NCBI RefSeq assembly: GCF_001578885.1
Contig: NZ_KQ969495.1
Coordinates: 1,037,123-1,101,122, forward strand
DNA length: 64,000 bases
Reading direction: 5' to 3'
Origin: Streptococcus sp. DD12
Lineage (GTDB): Bacteria > Bacillota > Bacilli > Lactobacillales > Streptococcaceae
The notes beneath the pieces were generated by a model. That model was given only the letters and a program-made list of their open reading frames with translations, was not told the origin of the DNA and searched no databases. Each line of letters opens with the position of its first letter. The first letter of the stretch is position 1. Below, piece after piece: positions 29,425-38,839 of this stretch. Both the position numbers and the translations under genes were made by a program.

Positions 29425-30180
29425 CTACCCCTCACTCTCTGCCAAAATCAGTCCAACAGAGATGTTATCCAATCCACCTGCTTGGTTGGCAAGTCCAATC
29501 AAGGCCTTGGTTTTGTCGTCCAAGCTATCTGCTTGTGACAAGACCTCTTCGAGTTGCTCCTTTGAAATCATATTGGTCAAACCATCACTGTTAACCACCA
29601 GAATATCCCCTGCAACCAAGGTTTCAACACCCACGTCAACCACAACAGGTGAAGGTTGACCGATAGACTGGGTGATGATGTTCTTTTGCGGATGGTGTTG
29701 GGCTTCTTCTTCGGTCAATTGACCCGCTTGCACCAATTCATTCACCAAAGAATGGTCATTAGTCACCTGCTGGTAACTGCCTTCATGATAAAGACCAATA
29801 CGAGAATCGCCAACATGGCCATAAAGCGCCACATGACCAGCCACTACAACCGCTTCAATGGTCGTTCCCATCCCACGGTATTGCTCTTCGAGGCCCTTTT
29901 CATGCACCAAACGGTTGACCGTCTCAATCTCTTGTTGGAGCCACCGACGAATAGCCGACAAGTCTGTCAGTGAACTTTGGCGCCATTTTTCACCCAGTAG
30001 GGTCGCTGCCATCTGACTGGCAATATTCCCCGCACGATGACCTCCCATGCCGTCTGCTAAGACGAGCAGAGGCAGACCCACTTCATTGGTATAACTAGAG
30101 ATGTAGTCTTGATTTTCCGTACGTTTTTGACCAATATCTGTCCGTACAGCAATCTGCACAGCTTGGTGTGTTTCAGACAA
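29425..30180 (-). CDS. phpP: PPM-type protein phosphatase PhpP
   Basis: 251 aa PP2C. Metal-binding acids are in [13 protein letters not shown] (14-26), VLADGMGGH (36-46), HVGDSRIGL and VNSDGLTNM, and the C-terminal DNISVGLI is in place. It dephosphorylates StkP and its substrates. Its stop and the stkP ATG are 2 nt apart, so both are made from one mRNA. Confidence 0.96.
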   Translation of the reverse strand: MSETHQAVQIAVRTDIGQKRTENQDYISSYTNEVGLPLLVLADGMGGHRAGNIASQMAATLLGEKWRQSSLTDLSAIRRWLQQEIETVNRLVHEKGLEEQYRGMGTTIEAVVVAGHVALYGHVGDSRIGLYHEGSYQQVTNDHSLVNELVQAGQLTEEEAQHHPQKNIITQSIGQPSPVVVDVGVETLVAGDILVVNSDGLTNMISKEQLEEVLSQADSLDDKTKALIGLANQAGGLDNISVGLILAESEG

Positions 30181-30196
30181 GGTTTCTTCCTCCTGA

Positions 30197-31516
30197 TTAG
30201 TTTATCCGTTTGAGCTGACCGATGAAAAAGCCATCTGAACCATAGAGTTCAGGCGTAATGACCAAACAACCATCAACAACAATATCTTTTTGTGGGTGTT
30301 CCAAAGGTACCAACTCGAAATTGCTATGTTTTTCCAAGAACCGTTGGAGCACGCCTTGATTTTCTTCCTGAAAAAGTGTACAGGTACTATAGGTTATTAT
30401 ACCACCTTTACGTAAGGTTTGACAAACACTGTCCAAGATGGCCAGTTGAATATCGGCTAATTGAGCAAAGTCTGAACCCTCTTTACGAAAGCGAATATCT
30501 GGCTTGCGACGCAAAAGTCCCATTCCTGAGCAGGGAGCATCCACCAAAATTTTATCAAAACTATCTGGTGCAAAGTGCTGGTGGACCGTGCTCGCATCCA
30601 TTTGCTGGGTTTTGACACGGTCCGCCACGCCCAAGCGTTCTGCATTTTCCCGAATCAAAGCCAGCTTATGTTCGTGCAGGTCCAAAGCCAGAACCTCTCC
30701 TGTCGTCAAATAAGAAGCCATGTGGCAGGTTTTCCCACCAGGGGCCGCACAAGCATCCAAGACCCTCTCAGTTCCAGTCAGTCGCAAGGTCGGAGCGACC
30801 AATTGACTGGACTCATCCTGGATGGTAATTTGCCCCTTCTGGAAGAGCTGGCTGGCTGCAAAATGCCCGCTTGTCTTCACCAATCCAACCGGAGACAAAC
30901 GGGAGACTTGGCTATCCGTTTCTTGGGCAATCCGAGCCAAATCTTGCCCCTTACTCACACGGATACTGGCCTTACTTTTTTCTAATAAGCTTGCCATGAT
31001 GGCTTGAGCCCGGCTTTCTCCGTACTGTTCAAGCAGTTTTTTCACCAGCCAGACAGGAAGACTATACTCTATGGACAGGCGCTTGTTTTTACGCTTGATG
31101 GTCGTCACATCGGCCACCCCATCTCGTAAAATCCGACGTAGGACGGCGTTTACCAGTTTTTCAGCTCCTCTGTTATGCCCTCTCTTTTTAGCAAGCGTCA
31201 CCGCTTCATTGACCACTGCATGGTCAGGGATTCGCTCGAGGTAACAGATTTGATAAAGGCTGAGGAGCAAGAGGTGGTAAACCCATGGCTCTAGCTGGTC
31301 TCGGTCTGCAATCAGATGAGACAGGTACCATTCTAGCTGTATTTTACGAGTCAAGGTTCCATAGACCAACTCAGTGACCAGCCCCTTGTCTTTTGCTGAC
31401 AGCGAACTTGTCGCCAAGCTTTGTTGCAAGGCAAGATTAGCATAGGCCCCATCCCCTAGTACCTGCCCTAAGATATCCAAGGCTAAAGACCGTGCACTAG
31501 CTTCTTTAGTGACCAA
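30197..31516 (-). CDS. rsmB: 16S rRNA (C967) methyltransferase RsmB
   Basis: 439 aa (Sun/Fmu). An N-terminal NusB-like domain is followed by the SAM domain with [10 protein letters not shown] (near 256-265) and the catalytic Cys pair in VDAPCSGMG and STCTLF. It methylates C967 of 16S rRNA. It overlaps the fmt stop by 11 nt. Confidence 0.95.
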   Translation of the reverse strand: MVTKEASARSLALDILGQVLGDGAYANLALQQSLATSSLSAKDKGLVTELVYGTLTRKIQLEWYLSHLIADRDQLEPWVYHLLLLSLYQICYLERIPDHAVVNEAVTLAKKRGHNRGAEKLVNAVLRRILRDGVADVTTIKRKNKRLSIEYSLPVWLVKKLLEQYGESRAQAIMASLLEKSKASIRVSKGQDLARIAQETDSQVSRLSPVGLVKTSGHFAASQLFQKGQITIQDESSQLVAPTLRLTGTERVLDACAAPGGKTCHMASYLTTGEVLALDLHEHKLALIRENAERLGVADRVKTQQMDASTVHQHFAPDSFDKILVDAPCSGMGLLRRKPDIRFRKEGSDFAQLADIQLAILDSVCQTLRKGGIITYSTCTLFQEENQGVLQRFLEKHSNFELVPLEHPQKDIVVDGCLVITPELYGSDGFFIGQLKRIN

Positions 31517-32441
31517 AGCTATCTCCTACTTCTATCTTTCTTCCGACACCATTTAGGAAGTCTTGAATGGCCATCTTGGGCTTGCCAGCTGGCTGGACGA
31601 CCTTCAAGCGCAGTGCGCCATCACCCGTTGCCACCAAGAGGTCTTTTTTGGTTTTTGCAATAACTTGGCCAGCTTCCCCTTCGCCGGCTTCTGGTGTCAC
31701 CTCATACAGTTTGAAGCGTTGCCCCTGCCAGAGTGTGTGCGCTACAGGCCAAGGATTCATGCCTCTAACATGATTGAAAATCTCACGATTAGATTGTGTC
31801 CAATCAATACGCTCTTCTTCTGGTTGAATATTGGGCGAAAAAGTCGCTTCAGCTTCGTCTTGCGGACTAGGGGTCAGTTTGCCTGCCAGATAGTAGGGCA
31901 AGGCTTCCAAAAGTAAATCGCGACCAATCACAGCCAAACGGTCAAACAACGTGCCGACAGTGTCCTCATCTGTGATAGGGGTTGACGCCTTGGCAACCAT
32001 ATCGCCTGCATCCATTTGGCGGACCATTTCCATAATGGTAACCCCTGTTTCCTTGTCTCCTTGTATCAGAGCATAATGAATAGGCGCCCCACCACGGTGT
32101 TTAGGCAACAAAGAAGCGTGAACGTTGAGTGCAAAAGACACGCTATCTAGCAATTTCCCCGGCAAAAATTGCCCAAAAGCTGCTGTAATAATCCCATCAG
32201 CCCCCAAAGCCATCACAGCTTCCATTTCAGGACTCCCTGATAATTTTTCAGGTTGATACACAGGTAAATCATGGGCCAGGGCAAGCTCCTTAACCGGTGT
32301 TTGACGGAGCACTTTTTTCCGTCCGACGGCCCGATCGGGCTGGGTCACAACAGCGACAATCTCATAGCGACCATCATTAAGCAAGCCTTCTAAGACCATC
32401 GCTGAAAAATCTGGTGTCCCCATAAAAATAAGTTTTGTCAT
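31506..32441 (-). CDS. fmt: Methionyl-tRNA formyltransferase
   Basis: 311 aa. The starts [13 protein letters not shown] and [18 protein letters not shown] (near 109-126) are the formyltransferase signature; the catalytic Asn, His and Asp are in place ([20 protein letters not shown] segment with DAGDMV). It formylates initiator Met-tRNA using 10-formyl-THF. In this operon it is followed by rsmB, the order seen throughout streptococci. Confidence 0.97.
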   Translation of the reverse strand: MTKLIFMGTPDFSAMVLEGLLNDGRYEIVAVVTQPDRAVGRKKVLRQTPVKELALAHDLPVYQPEKLSGSPEMEAVMALGADGIITAAFGQFLPGKLLDSVSFALNVHASLLPKHRGGAPIHYALIQGDKETGVTIMEMVRQMDAGDMVAKASTPITDEDTVGTLFDRLAVIGRDLLLEALPYYLAGKLTPSPQDEAEATFSPNIQPEEERIDWTQSNREIFNHVRGMNPWPVAHTLWQGQRFKLYEVTPEAGEGEAGQVIAKTKKDLLVATGDGALRLKVVQPAGKPKMAIQDFLNGVGRKIEVGDSFGH

Positions 32442-32459
32442 ACTAATCTCATTCTTTCC

Positions 32460-34838
32460 TTATACAAAATTTTGAGGTTCGTGGTCAATGGCCAAGCGCA
32501 GGCCCTTTTGCCCATCTTCTTGTGACCAATTGAGCAAGGCATTTAAAGTAGCCTCCAACTGGTCCTCAAAACGGTATTTAATCAAAATCTGGTAATGGTG
32601 CAGGTTGTGCGTTCGCGCAATGGGTTTAGGGGTCGGCCCCAAAATCACCACACGGTCAGATAAGCCCCGACGCAAGAGTGTCAAAACATCATAGGCCTTA
32701 GAAACCACAAAATCAGCGTCTGCATGCGACAAGCTTATCCCCACCGTATAGTAGTAAGGAGGGTAAGCCATCTGTCTGCGAATGGCCATTTCTTTTTGGT
32801 AAAATTTTTCGTAATCTTGCTCTTTGGCCAGTGCAATCGCATAATGCCCTGGATTATAGGTTTGAATCAGAACTTCACCTGCCTTGTCAGCCCGACCAGC
32901 CCGACCTGCAACCTGGGTTAATAACTGAAAGGTGCGTTCTGACGACCGAAAGTCGGGCAGATTCAAAGCCGTGTCAGCATTTAAAACGCCGACCAAGGTA
33001 ACATCAGGAAAATCCAATCCCTTCGCAATCATTTGAGTTCCTAATAAGATATCCGCTTCATGCTGTCCAAAAGCCGTCAAAATCTTTTCATGCGCCCCTT
33101 TGCGCCGTGTCGTGTCAACATCCATCCTGAGCACACGGGCCTCTGGGAGACGTTCTAGCAACTCTTTTTCAGCCTTTTGCGTCCCTGTTCCGTAATAACG
33201 AATGTCTCGACTCTGGCAATGCGGGCAGACTTGAGGAATCCCTTTTTGGTAGCCACAATAGTGACAATTCATGCTTTTGGTGTCCATGTGTAAGGTCAAG
33301 GAAATATCGCAGTTTGGGCATTCGTCCACATAACCACAGTCACGACACAGCATAAAACTGGAGTAGCCCCGCCGATTCAGCATGAGGACGACCTGCTCTT
33401 TTTTAGCCAGACGGTCCTTGATTTTTTCTAAGAGAATAGGCGTGAAGTTACCGCTAGCTTCCTCCCCCAGCTGTTGGCGAAAATCCACCACAGTGACTTG
33501 AGGTATCTTTGCCTTAGGATTGGCTCGTTGGGTCAAGCGTAAGAGCTGGTAAACACCCTTTTGAGCCCGCGCTCGACTCTCGATACTCGGTGTAGCAGAC
33601 CCCAAAACCAAGACAGCCGCATGGGACTTAGCCCGCAAAACAGCTACATCACGCGCATGATAGCGCGGATTGGACTCCTGCTTATAACTGGCTTCGTGTT
33701 CCTCATCGATGATAATAACACCAATATTCTCCAAGGGGGCAAAAATCGCTGACCGAGCGCCGACCACTACCTTGGCCTTGCCTTCTTTAATTTTGCGCCA
33801 CTCATCGAACTTCTCCCCATCCGACAGTCCTGAGTGCATGATAGCCACCTGCTCTCCAAAACGGGAAATAAAGCGGTGGGTCATTTGTGGGGTCAGGGAA
33901 ATTTCTGGCACTAAAACGATAGCTGTTTTCCCCTGCTCCAAGGCTTCTCGGATGATGTGCAGATAAACTTCCGTCTTTCCACTACCCGTGATGCCCTCCA
34001 GCAAAAAAGGAGGCCCTTCTTGGCCAATTTGACGCATTATCGCAGCAGAAGCCGCCTCTTGCTCCGCATTGAGTGGGAGAAAGTCACTCTTTGCCACCTG
34101 ATCAAAGTAGCCTTGGCTGCGATTCAAAGCGACTTCCGTCACCTCTATGACCCCTTCTTCCACAAAAAAATTAACCACAGGCCGGGAAAAACGTGAGACC
34201 AAGTCCGAAAATAGCCCCGGCTCGGGTTGCGCCTCCAGATAAGCCTTTAGAGCCTGACGTTTTTTGGCCCGACTGCTGATGGCTAGGCCTGCTAAAGCTT
34301 CCGTCAAAACGCGATAATGTTTTTCCTTTTTGACAGACTTTCTATCTTGCGCTTCATAGCTCGCTGCAAGAAGGCCCTTTTTCACTAGAGCTAGCGCCAG
34401 ATTTTGCTGAGACAGCGACAACTGACTGTACAAGAGTTGCGCCTGACCGGCAAACAGAGATTGGACGTCAGCGTCAGACTCATCCAGCGGGGTCAACAAA
34501 CGGTCATAGCGAGAATTAAGCAAATTGGGCAACATGGCTTTTAAGAGACTGATTTTGTAAGAAAAAACCGTGTGGCGCATGGCATCTGCAAGCGCCAGCT
34601 GTTCCTTGGTCAAGACAGGTTTTTCGTCCAGAACTTGCACCAGAGATTTGAGACCGGTATCTTCCTCTTCTTTACTTAATCCCACCACAAAGCCTTGCAA
34701 GAGACGGTTGCCTTTCCCAAAAGGCACATGTACCCGTGACCCTACCGCCACCATGGTCTGCAAATCTTCTGGGACAGCGTAGGTAAAAGGTCGGTCAGTC
34801 TTCATGACCGGCAGATCCACGATAACTTGTGCTTGCAT
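32460..34838 (-). CDS. priA: Primosomal replication restart helicase PriA
   Basis: 792 aa. The 3'-end-binding N-terminus (MQAQVIVDLPVMKTDRPFTY) is followed by the helicase core with GITGSGKTEVY (Walker A), DEEH (motif II) and the zinc-binding cysteines in CRDCGYVDECPNC and CHYCGYQKGIPQVCPHC. The frame could extend 40 codons upstream through a Lys-rich stretch, but that is the rpoZ end in another frame; I start at 34838. It restarts collapsed forks. Confidence 0.96.
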   Translation of the reverse strand: MQAQVIVDLPVMKTDRPFTYAVPEDLQTMVAVGSRVHVPFGKGNRLLQGFVVGLSKEEEDTGLKSLVQVLDEKPVLTKEQLALADAMRHTVFSYKISLLKAMLPNLLNSRYDRLLTPLDESDADVQSLFAGQAQLLYSQLSLSQQNLALALVKKGLLAASYEAQDRKSVKKEKHYRVLTEALAGLAISSRAKKRQALKAYLEAQPEPGLFSDLVSRFSRPVVNFFVEEGVIEVTEVALNRSQGYFDQVAKSDFLPLNAEQEAASAAIMRQIGQEGPPFLLEGITGSGKTEVYLHIIREALEQGKTAIVLVPEISLTPQMTHRFISRFGEQVAIMHSGLSDGEKFDEWRKIKEGKAKVVVGARSAIFAPLENIGVIIIDEEHEASYKQESNPRYHARDVAVLRAKSHAAVLVLGSATPSIESRARAQKGVYQLLRLTQRANPKAKIPQVTVVDFRQQLGEEASGNFTPILLEKIKDRLAKKEQVVLMLNRRGYSSFMLCRDCGYVDECPNCDISLTLHMDTKSMNCHYCGYQKGIPQVCPHCQSRDIRYYGTGTQKAEKELLERLPEARVLRMDVDTTRRKGAHEKILTAFGQHEADILLGTQMIAKGLDFPDVTLVGVLNADTALNLPDFRSSERTFQLLTQVAGRAGRADKAGEVLIQTYNPGHYAIALAKEQDYEKFYQKEMAIRRQMAYPPYYYTVGISLSHADADFVVSKAYDVLTLLRRGLSDRVVILGPTPKPIARTHNLHHYQILIKYRFEDQLEATLNALLNWSQEDGQKGLRLAIDHEPQNFV

Positions 34839-34881
34839 ACCTGCACCCCCTTTATGAAACGAAAAATCTAAGATAGATACC

Positions 34882-35199
34882 TTAGATTCGTTTGCCTTCT
34901 TCTTCTTTTTCTTTGGCGATTTGCGCCTTAATCTTACGTTCTTCTTCTTCTTTGGCAATGCGTTCCAAAGCTTTTTCGATACGTTCTGCTTCTCGTTTAG
35001 CTTCAGGTTCTGGGTGAATTGTCACCGTCCCTGCTTCAATTTCTTCCAGTGCATTTAACGTTGACTTCACCGACGTAAAGTTTTTCGTTGCTGTCGCACC
35101 AGCTTCTAGCTCATGGGCACGCTTTGCTTGAAGCATGACCAAAGAATACTTAGAAGGTACCTTATCCGTCAAAGTGTCAATAGAAGGGTATAACATCAT
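34882..35199 (-). CDS. rpoZ: DNA-directed RNA polymerase omega subunit
   Basis: 105 aa (or 104 from the second Met). It starts [30 protein letters not shown], the omega signature, with a charged Glu/Lys-rich C-terminal helix. It stabilises beta-prime during polymerase assembly. It lies 10 nt behind gmk in the operon. Confidence 0.96.
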   Translation of the reverse strand: MMLYPSIDTLTDKVPSKYSLVMLQAKRAHELEAGATATKNFTSVKSTLNALEEIEAGTVTIHPEPEAKREAERIEKALERIAKEEEERKIKAQIAKEKEEEGKRI

Positions 35200-35209
35200 A
35201 ATTCTCGTC

Positions 35210-35872
<663 letters not shown>

Positions 35873-35878
35873 CTACCT

Positions 35879-35907
35879 ATTATAGCATGCACCCCATAAA
35901 ATAGCAA
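35879..35907 (-). promoter_or_regulatory. Promoter of the gmk operon
   Basis: Minus-strand TTGCTA (35907-35902), 17 nt ending in TGC, then TATAAT (35884-35879): a strong extended -10 promoter, 28 nt before the gmk ATG. Confidence 0.85.
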
Positions 35908-36097
35908 GGTTTTGGAAGCCGTAAAAACAAGGACAGGTAGCCATCCTTTCCTGTGAAACACCACCCATTTCTAGGCATCCTAATGACCCCAGACAAGCCC
36001 ATCAAACATGACATTTGACTGTCGTAAGCTACCAAGCTCCTCGCCTTCAGCGTAAAAAGAAGCTTTGTTGGATTTAGTTTCAAATTTAACACACAAG

Positions 36098-36140
36098 AAA
36101 AACACCTCGGTTTCTAGTATTTTAGAGACAGGGGTGTTTT
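36098..36140 (-). terminator. Terminator at the end of the T7SS accessory region
   Basis: On the minus strand AAAACACC pairs with GGTGTTTT around a long loop, followed by TCTTG. It separates the T7SS region from the gmk operon. Confidence 0.6.
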
Positions 36141-36260
36141 ACTACAGTTAAAAAACAAATTATTAGGGACTGAATTCCTCGCCCTGTTGTAAAATGAAGT
36201 GCAACAGGGCAATTTAATTTCTTCCATCAGTTCTTGTTTCTCTTTATCTAAATTTACCAT
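36114..36260 (-). pseudogene. Small remnant ORF, immunity-gene start
   Basis: A 48-codon ORF with the start MVNLDKEKQELMEEIKL behind GAGAGGTAAAATA. The start resembles that of the fragment at 41568-41627 (MVSLEKERLELLSDI). After 17 residues it runs into an inverted repeat and then meaningless sequence, so I read it as the 5' end of an immunity-type gene cut off by another element. Confidence 0.45.
36181..36210. repeat. 9-bp inverted repeat within the remnant ORF
   Basis: GCCCTGTTG, 12 nt, CAACAGGGC, a perfect dyad exactly where the remnant ORF stops making sense. It may be the end of a small mobile element or a hairpin; I do not recognise a family. Confidence 0.4.
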
Positions 36261-36323
36261 TATTTTACCTCTCCCAACAAGCCTAATTTTGCATTCCACT
36301 GTAGCCTTCAGGCTACATCATTT

Positions 36324-36654
36324 TTAATCCTCATTCCAAAGTGGTGACGAGTATGGATGAGAAAATCCTAGTTCTGGTGCTAAATGCTCAGCGTTAATGG
36401 TTTGTTTCAGTATACTCATGGACTTGTCTATAGCTCCATTAATAGTATCGTATTCCCAAGTTACTCCAACAACATATGAGCGTTCATCTCTACTTATTTA
36501 TCATAAACTTGTTATCCCTATAAAATAGATGTGTCGCCCACGGAAGATTGCTCTGTTCATTAAATAACTCATATCTCAACGTTTGAAAGTTATTTTTTCT
36601 AATTAGTATTTCTATTTCCTGCTTATACTGTTCAATCAATTCTTTTGATACCAT
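36324..36654 (-). pseudogene. Immunity-type gene (Imm59-like), frameshifted
   Basis: Two frames make one protein of about 110 aa. The first, from the ATG at 36654, includes KNNFQTLRYELFNEQSNL and WATHLFYRDNKFMINK and then stops. The second, shifted, continues DERSYVVGVTWEYDTINGA to the stop at 36324. The combination R-Y-x-L-F-N-E, H-L-F-Y-R and DERSYVVG looks like the Imm59 class of polymorphic-toxin immunity proteins (recalled pattern, not a search). A one-base indel near 36485-36500 breaks it. It is preceded by GGAGATAAAATA. Confidence 0.5.
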
Positions 36655-36733
36655 ATTATTTTATCTCCACGTAGAATATCTTCAACATTTTCTACCTGTA
36701 GATGCTATCAAATTATTTATTTTTCCCTTCAAC

Positions 36734-37117
36734 TTAGTTTCTTTCAATTTCCTTTCTTCTTCTCTCCCCATACTTAGGATTAATTATACTAAATAAGCGA
36801 ATTTGTTCTTTTTGTAGAAAGCTATTATAACGTTCAAAATCTCCATTGGCATTAGTCCATGCGTTCTTTGATGCTATTCTAGTAACATATGATTGCAAAA
36901 GATAATAAAGAATATCTTCCTTATTATCAAATTTCTTCTCAGAATTTATTTTTCCACGTTCGACACCAACAACATAGTAATAATTGCCCTCTAAATAAAT
37001 AGTACGTCCTTCCGGTAGGAATAGAGATGGTTTTTTTTCTGTAAATAAATCTGACTGATTAAGATTTGTCTCTCCTATTTTTACTAGCAACTCCATTAAT
37101 TCTTGCTTTAACTGCAT
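36734..37117 (-). CDS. Immunity protein (Imm63-like) next to the orphan TNT cassette
   Basis: 127 aa, intact. The central pattern YYYVVGVERGK, then KEDILYYLLQSYVTRIAS and, later, FERYNSFLQKEQIRLFSIINP, fits the Imm63 family (ERG, then D-x-L-Y, then D-x-R-x-x-F-x-x-Q). It begins 10 nt after the orphan toxin stop and is AT-rich compared with the housekeeping genes. It probably protects against the toxin domain upstream or against one from a rival strain. Ribosome site GAGGTAAAAATA. Confidence 0.6.
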   Translation of the reverse strand: MQLKQELMELLVKIGETNLNQSDLFTEKKPSLFLPEGRTIYLEGNYYYVVGVERGKINSEKKFDNKEDILYYLLQSYVTRIASKNAWTNANGDFERYNSFLQKEQIRLFSIINPKYGERRRKEIERN

Positions 37118-37127
37118 TATTTTTACC

Positions 37128-38093
37128 TCACTCTATTATTATTAGATAACCATTATTCACCAAATACCCCACTTCCATATCTGTAAAGTGTTGAATGCCC
37201 ATTCCAAGCTCGTCAAACCATGGAGCAATTAATCCTTTTTTATTAGGGATTGGTTTTGATACGATATAAGTTATCTTAGGCTTGTTTTTCATGAAAGGGG
37301 GTAGCGCTCTTTCTCCAAAACTAGCGCCCGAAGGAGAAAAATAACGTCCAGAATCATTATCTCCATAACGATCTAGAATTGCTCCTGGTTCTATTATGTC
37401 TTCTACATATTCGCCATTCAAAAATCCATTTTTATGTATACTTCCATCAACTCTACCCATGGAACTCTCGGGACTTCCCGGATAAATTGTATCACCTGTT
37501 AGCTGATTAAAATAATCCGGATTATCATATACATTTTTATTTTTAAGGTAAAATTCTGGCTCAGGTGGATAGGACCAATTTCTTAATTTAACTCTATCGT
37601 ATGGTTCGATCCCTGCCTCGGCAAATTTATGGCATTGAAGATAGCTCTGATGGTCCATCGATTCCATACCCATAAAGGTTTGCTGAAATTTCTCCTTCGC
37701 CAAATATTGGTCAAAGTTACTGGACTCCCTCGCAAGCCTGCTTTCTTCCAGATTTCTTAGAATCAGTTCTCGGTTATACTTAGGCGCTTCGATATCCTGG
37801 GTCTCCGTCACCTTCGGCACATCCAAGTCCGCAACCTTCGCCCCTGCGACAGCTCCCGCGGTCTCGGCGGTGACTCTACCTTTAGCGGTCAGGTCCACAT
37901 CAGTTAGCTTCTTAGCGATAGTGGCATCGACGTTTGCACTGTCAAGGTCGCTACCTTTGGCAGAGACCTCTACATCGGTAGCGACGCCAGAAAGGCTCTT
38001 CTGCCGGGTCATGCCAACATCGGCTATCTTACCTGCAAACTTGCCCATGGCAAAGCTAGCGATAGCCATGGTCGGGTCCTCACCCTTGACCAC
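37128..38093 (-). CDS. Orphan TNT-domain toxin cassette lacking the LXG/WXG export domain
   Basis: 321 codons open from a GTG with no ribosome site. The first part is nearly identical to the pre-toxin region of the intact toxin at 42268-44247, and the last about 100 residues form a TNT (NAD-glycohydrolase) domain: EPGAILDRYGDND, GRYFSPSGASFGERALPPF, KPIPNKKGLIAPWFDELGMG, then IQHFTDMEVGYL. The Gln of the GxGIQ element is the candidate catalytic residue. It lacks the N-terminal secretion part, so it is probably silent unless recombined into the intact gene. The C-terminal domains of the two copies are diverged, so the cassette encodes a different toxin variant. Confidence 0.75.
   Translation of the reverse strand: MVKGEDPTMAIASFAMGKFAGKIADVGMTRQKSLSGVATDVEVSAKGSDLDSANVDATIAKKLTDVDLTAKGRVTAETAGAVAGAKVADLDVPKVTETQDIEAPKYNRELILRNLEESRLARESSNFDQYLAKEKFQQTFMGMESMDHQSYLQCHKFAEAGIEPYDRVKLRNWSYPPEPEFYLKNKNVYDNPDYFNQLTGDTIYPGSPESSMGRVDGSIHKNGFLNGEYVEDIIEPGAILDRYGDNDSGRYFSPSGASFGERALPPFMKNKPKITYIVSKPIPNKKGLIAPWFDELGMGIQHFTDMEVGYLVNNGYLIIIE
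37686..37754 (-). repeat. Homology arm B shared with 42841-42909
   Basis: About 69 bp, with one or two mismatches, encoding NLEESRLARESSNF and LAKEKFQQT. It lies just before the two toxin domains diverge. Confidence 0.85.
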
Positions 38094-38124
38094 CGTGTTG
38101 TAGCTGAGTTCAGTGGCGGTTAGG
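37936..38124 (-). repeat. Homology arm shared with the intact TNT toxin gene (arm A, copy 1)
   Basis: About 189 bp collinear with 42953-43141 without gaps; I count roughly nine mismatches by eye. It stops abruptly at 38124. Confidence 0.85.
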
Positions 38125-38141
38125 AGAAACTGCTACTCAAA

Positions 38142-38175
38142 CATTGTCAGATTTTCTCAGGGTATTGTCAAGACC
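38142..38175 (-). pseudogene. Fragment of an LXG/WXG-type toxin N-terminus
   Basis: Minus strand encodes GLDNTLRKSDNV followed by a stop. It matches 43908-43941 of the intact toxin (GLDNALRKADNV) at 30 of 34 bases. It lies only 17 nt before arm A, so the orphan cassette derives from a full toxin gene by an internal deletion of about 0.75 kb. Confidence 0.7.
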
Positions 38176-38178
38176 AGC

Positions 38179-38202
38179 AAAAAAAGAAGACCTAGGCCTT
38201 CT
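38179..38202 (-). terminator. Terminator after the Lap operon remnant
   Basis: On the minus strand AGAAG-G-CCTAGG-T-CTTCT, followed by TTTTTT. It separates the Lap unit from the orphan cassette. Confidence 0.65.
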
Positions 38203-38336
38203 AAAATAATGGCTTTTTATCGCCCACAACAGAGGACAAAGTGCCCTTCATTCACTCATGCTCCATACCCTTGAAGGTTGTATTAGACACGCTGCTCTAC
38301 TTTAATGACTGAATGTAACATACTTATCCCTTACCC

Positions 38337-38627
38337 TCATCCAAAAGTTTTCGAACCAAACGTATGGCACATAATATTGAACTCTTTACCTGAATTAATG
38401 TGCCAATCACCAACTTTCATTTCATAGCTGACAAAACCAAGAGTGATTCCTATTCCTGAAAATGCGCCATTATTCGTTTTGTCATTAAATACCCCTGATT
38501 TTTCCCCTACTTCCTGCTACCTTTTTCTTACTGTATGTGGAATAAAGAAATCCTCAATTTTGAATGTTAATGTTTTGTTCCACAGATTCAAATAGAGAGT
38601 TCCAAAGGCCTTGCTAATTTGACACAT
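38337..38627 (-). pseudogene. Disrupted small gene after lap2, with an internal stop
   Basis: The ATG at 38627 overlaps the lap2 stop (TAATG). The frame stays open for 97 codons except for one TAG after codon 36. Readable pieces are FGTLYLNLWNKTLTFKIED before the stop, and GVFNDKTNNGAFSGIGITLG and VSYEMKVGDWHINSGKEF after it. I do not recognise the family. Tight coupling to lap2 and the single stop suggest a recently inactivated T7SS effector or immunity gene. Confidence 0.5.
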
Positions 38628-38839
38628 TAATCTGAGAATTTCCTGTCGTATTTTTTTGCACAGAAACTTTCTTTGTTGCCAGAATTAATCGCACACCTGC
38701 TACCAAGCTCCCTTTGGACTTCGGCTTGAGTTAGCTGACTATGTAGCTCAGTTAGACGAGACCTATCACTAGCCGTTTTTTTCTTCTTACTATATAAAAA
38801 ACGGGCGAACTCGTTTTCATACTCACTTAAAGTAGACAT
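38627..38839 (-). CDS. Truncated Lap2-like (DUF3958) T7SS accessory protein
   Basis: 70 aa. The first 37 residues (NEFARFLYSKKKKTASDRSR, then LTELHSQLTQAEVQ) look like the helical start of Lap2/DUF3958 proteins, which pair with Lap1 to target LXG effectors to T7SSb. The usual length is about 100 aa or more; the tail here (CAINSGNKESFCAKKYDRK) does not look helical, and so the gene is probably frameshifted or cut. It overlaps lap1 by 17 nt. Confidence 0.5.
   Translation of the reverse strand: MSTLSEYENEFARFLYSKKKKTASDRSRLTELHSQLTQAEVQRELGSRCAINSGNKESFCAKKYDRKFSD

Noticed and set aside
34839..34958. 40-codon Lys-rich N-terminal extension of PriA
   Set aside because: It overlaps the rpoZ end in another frame, and family proteins start at the MQAQVIVDL segment.
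35880..36092. 70-aa minus-strand frame before gmk
   Set aside because: It runs through the strong gmk promoter, has no ribosome site, and the product looks random (Cys, Trp, Pro-rich).
38482..38489. AACGAATA, near-match to the competence box on the minus strand
   Set aside because: It lies inside the broken frame 38337-38627 with no start nearby; the first base differs from the consensus.
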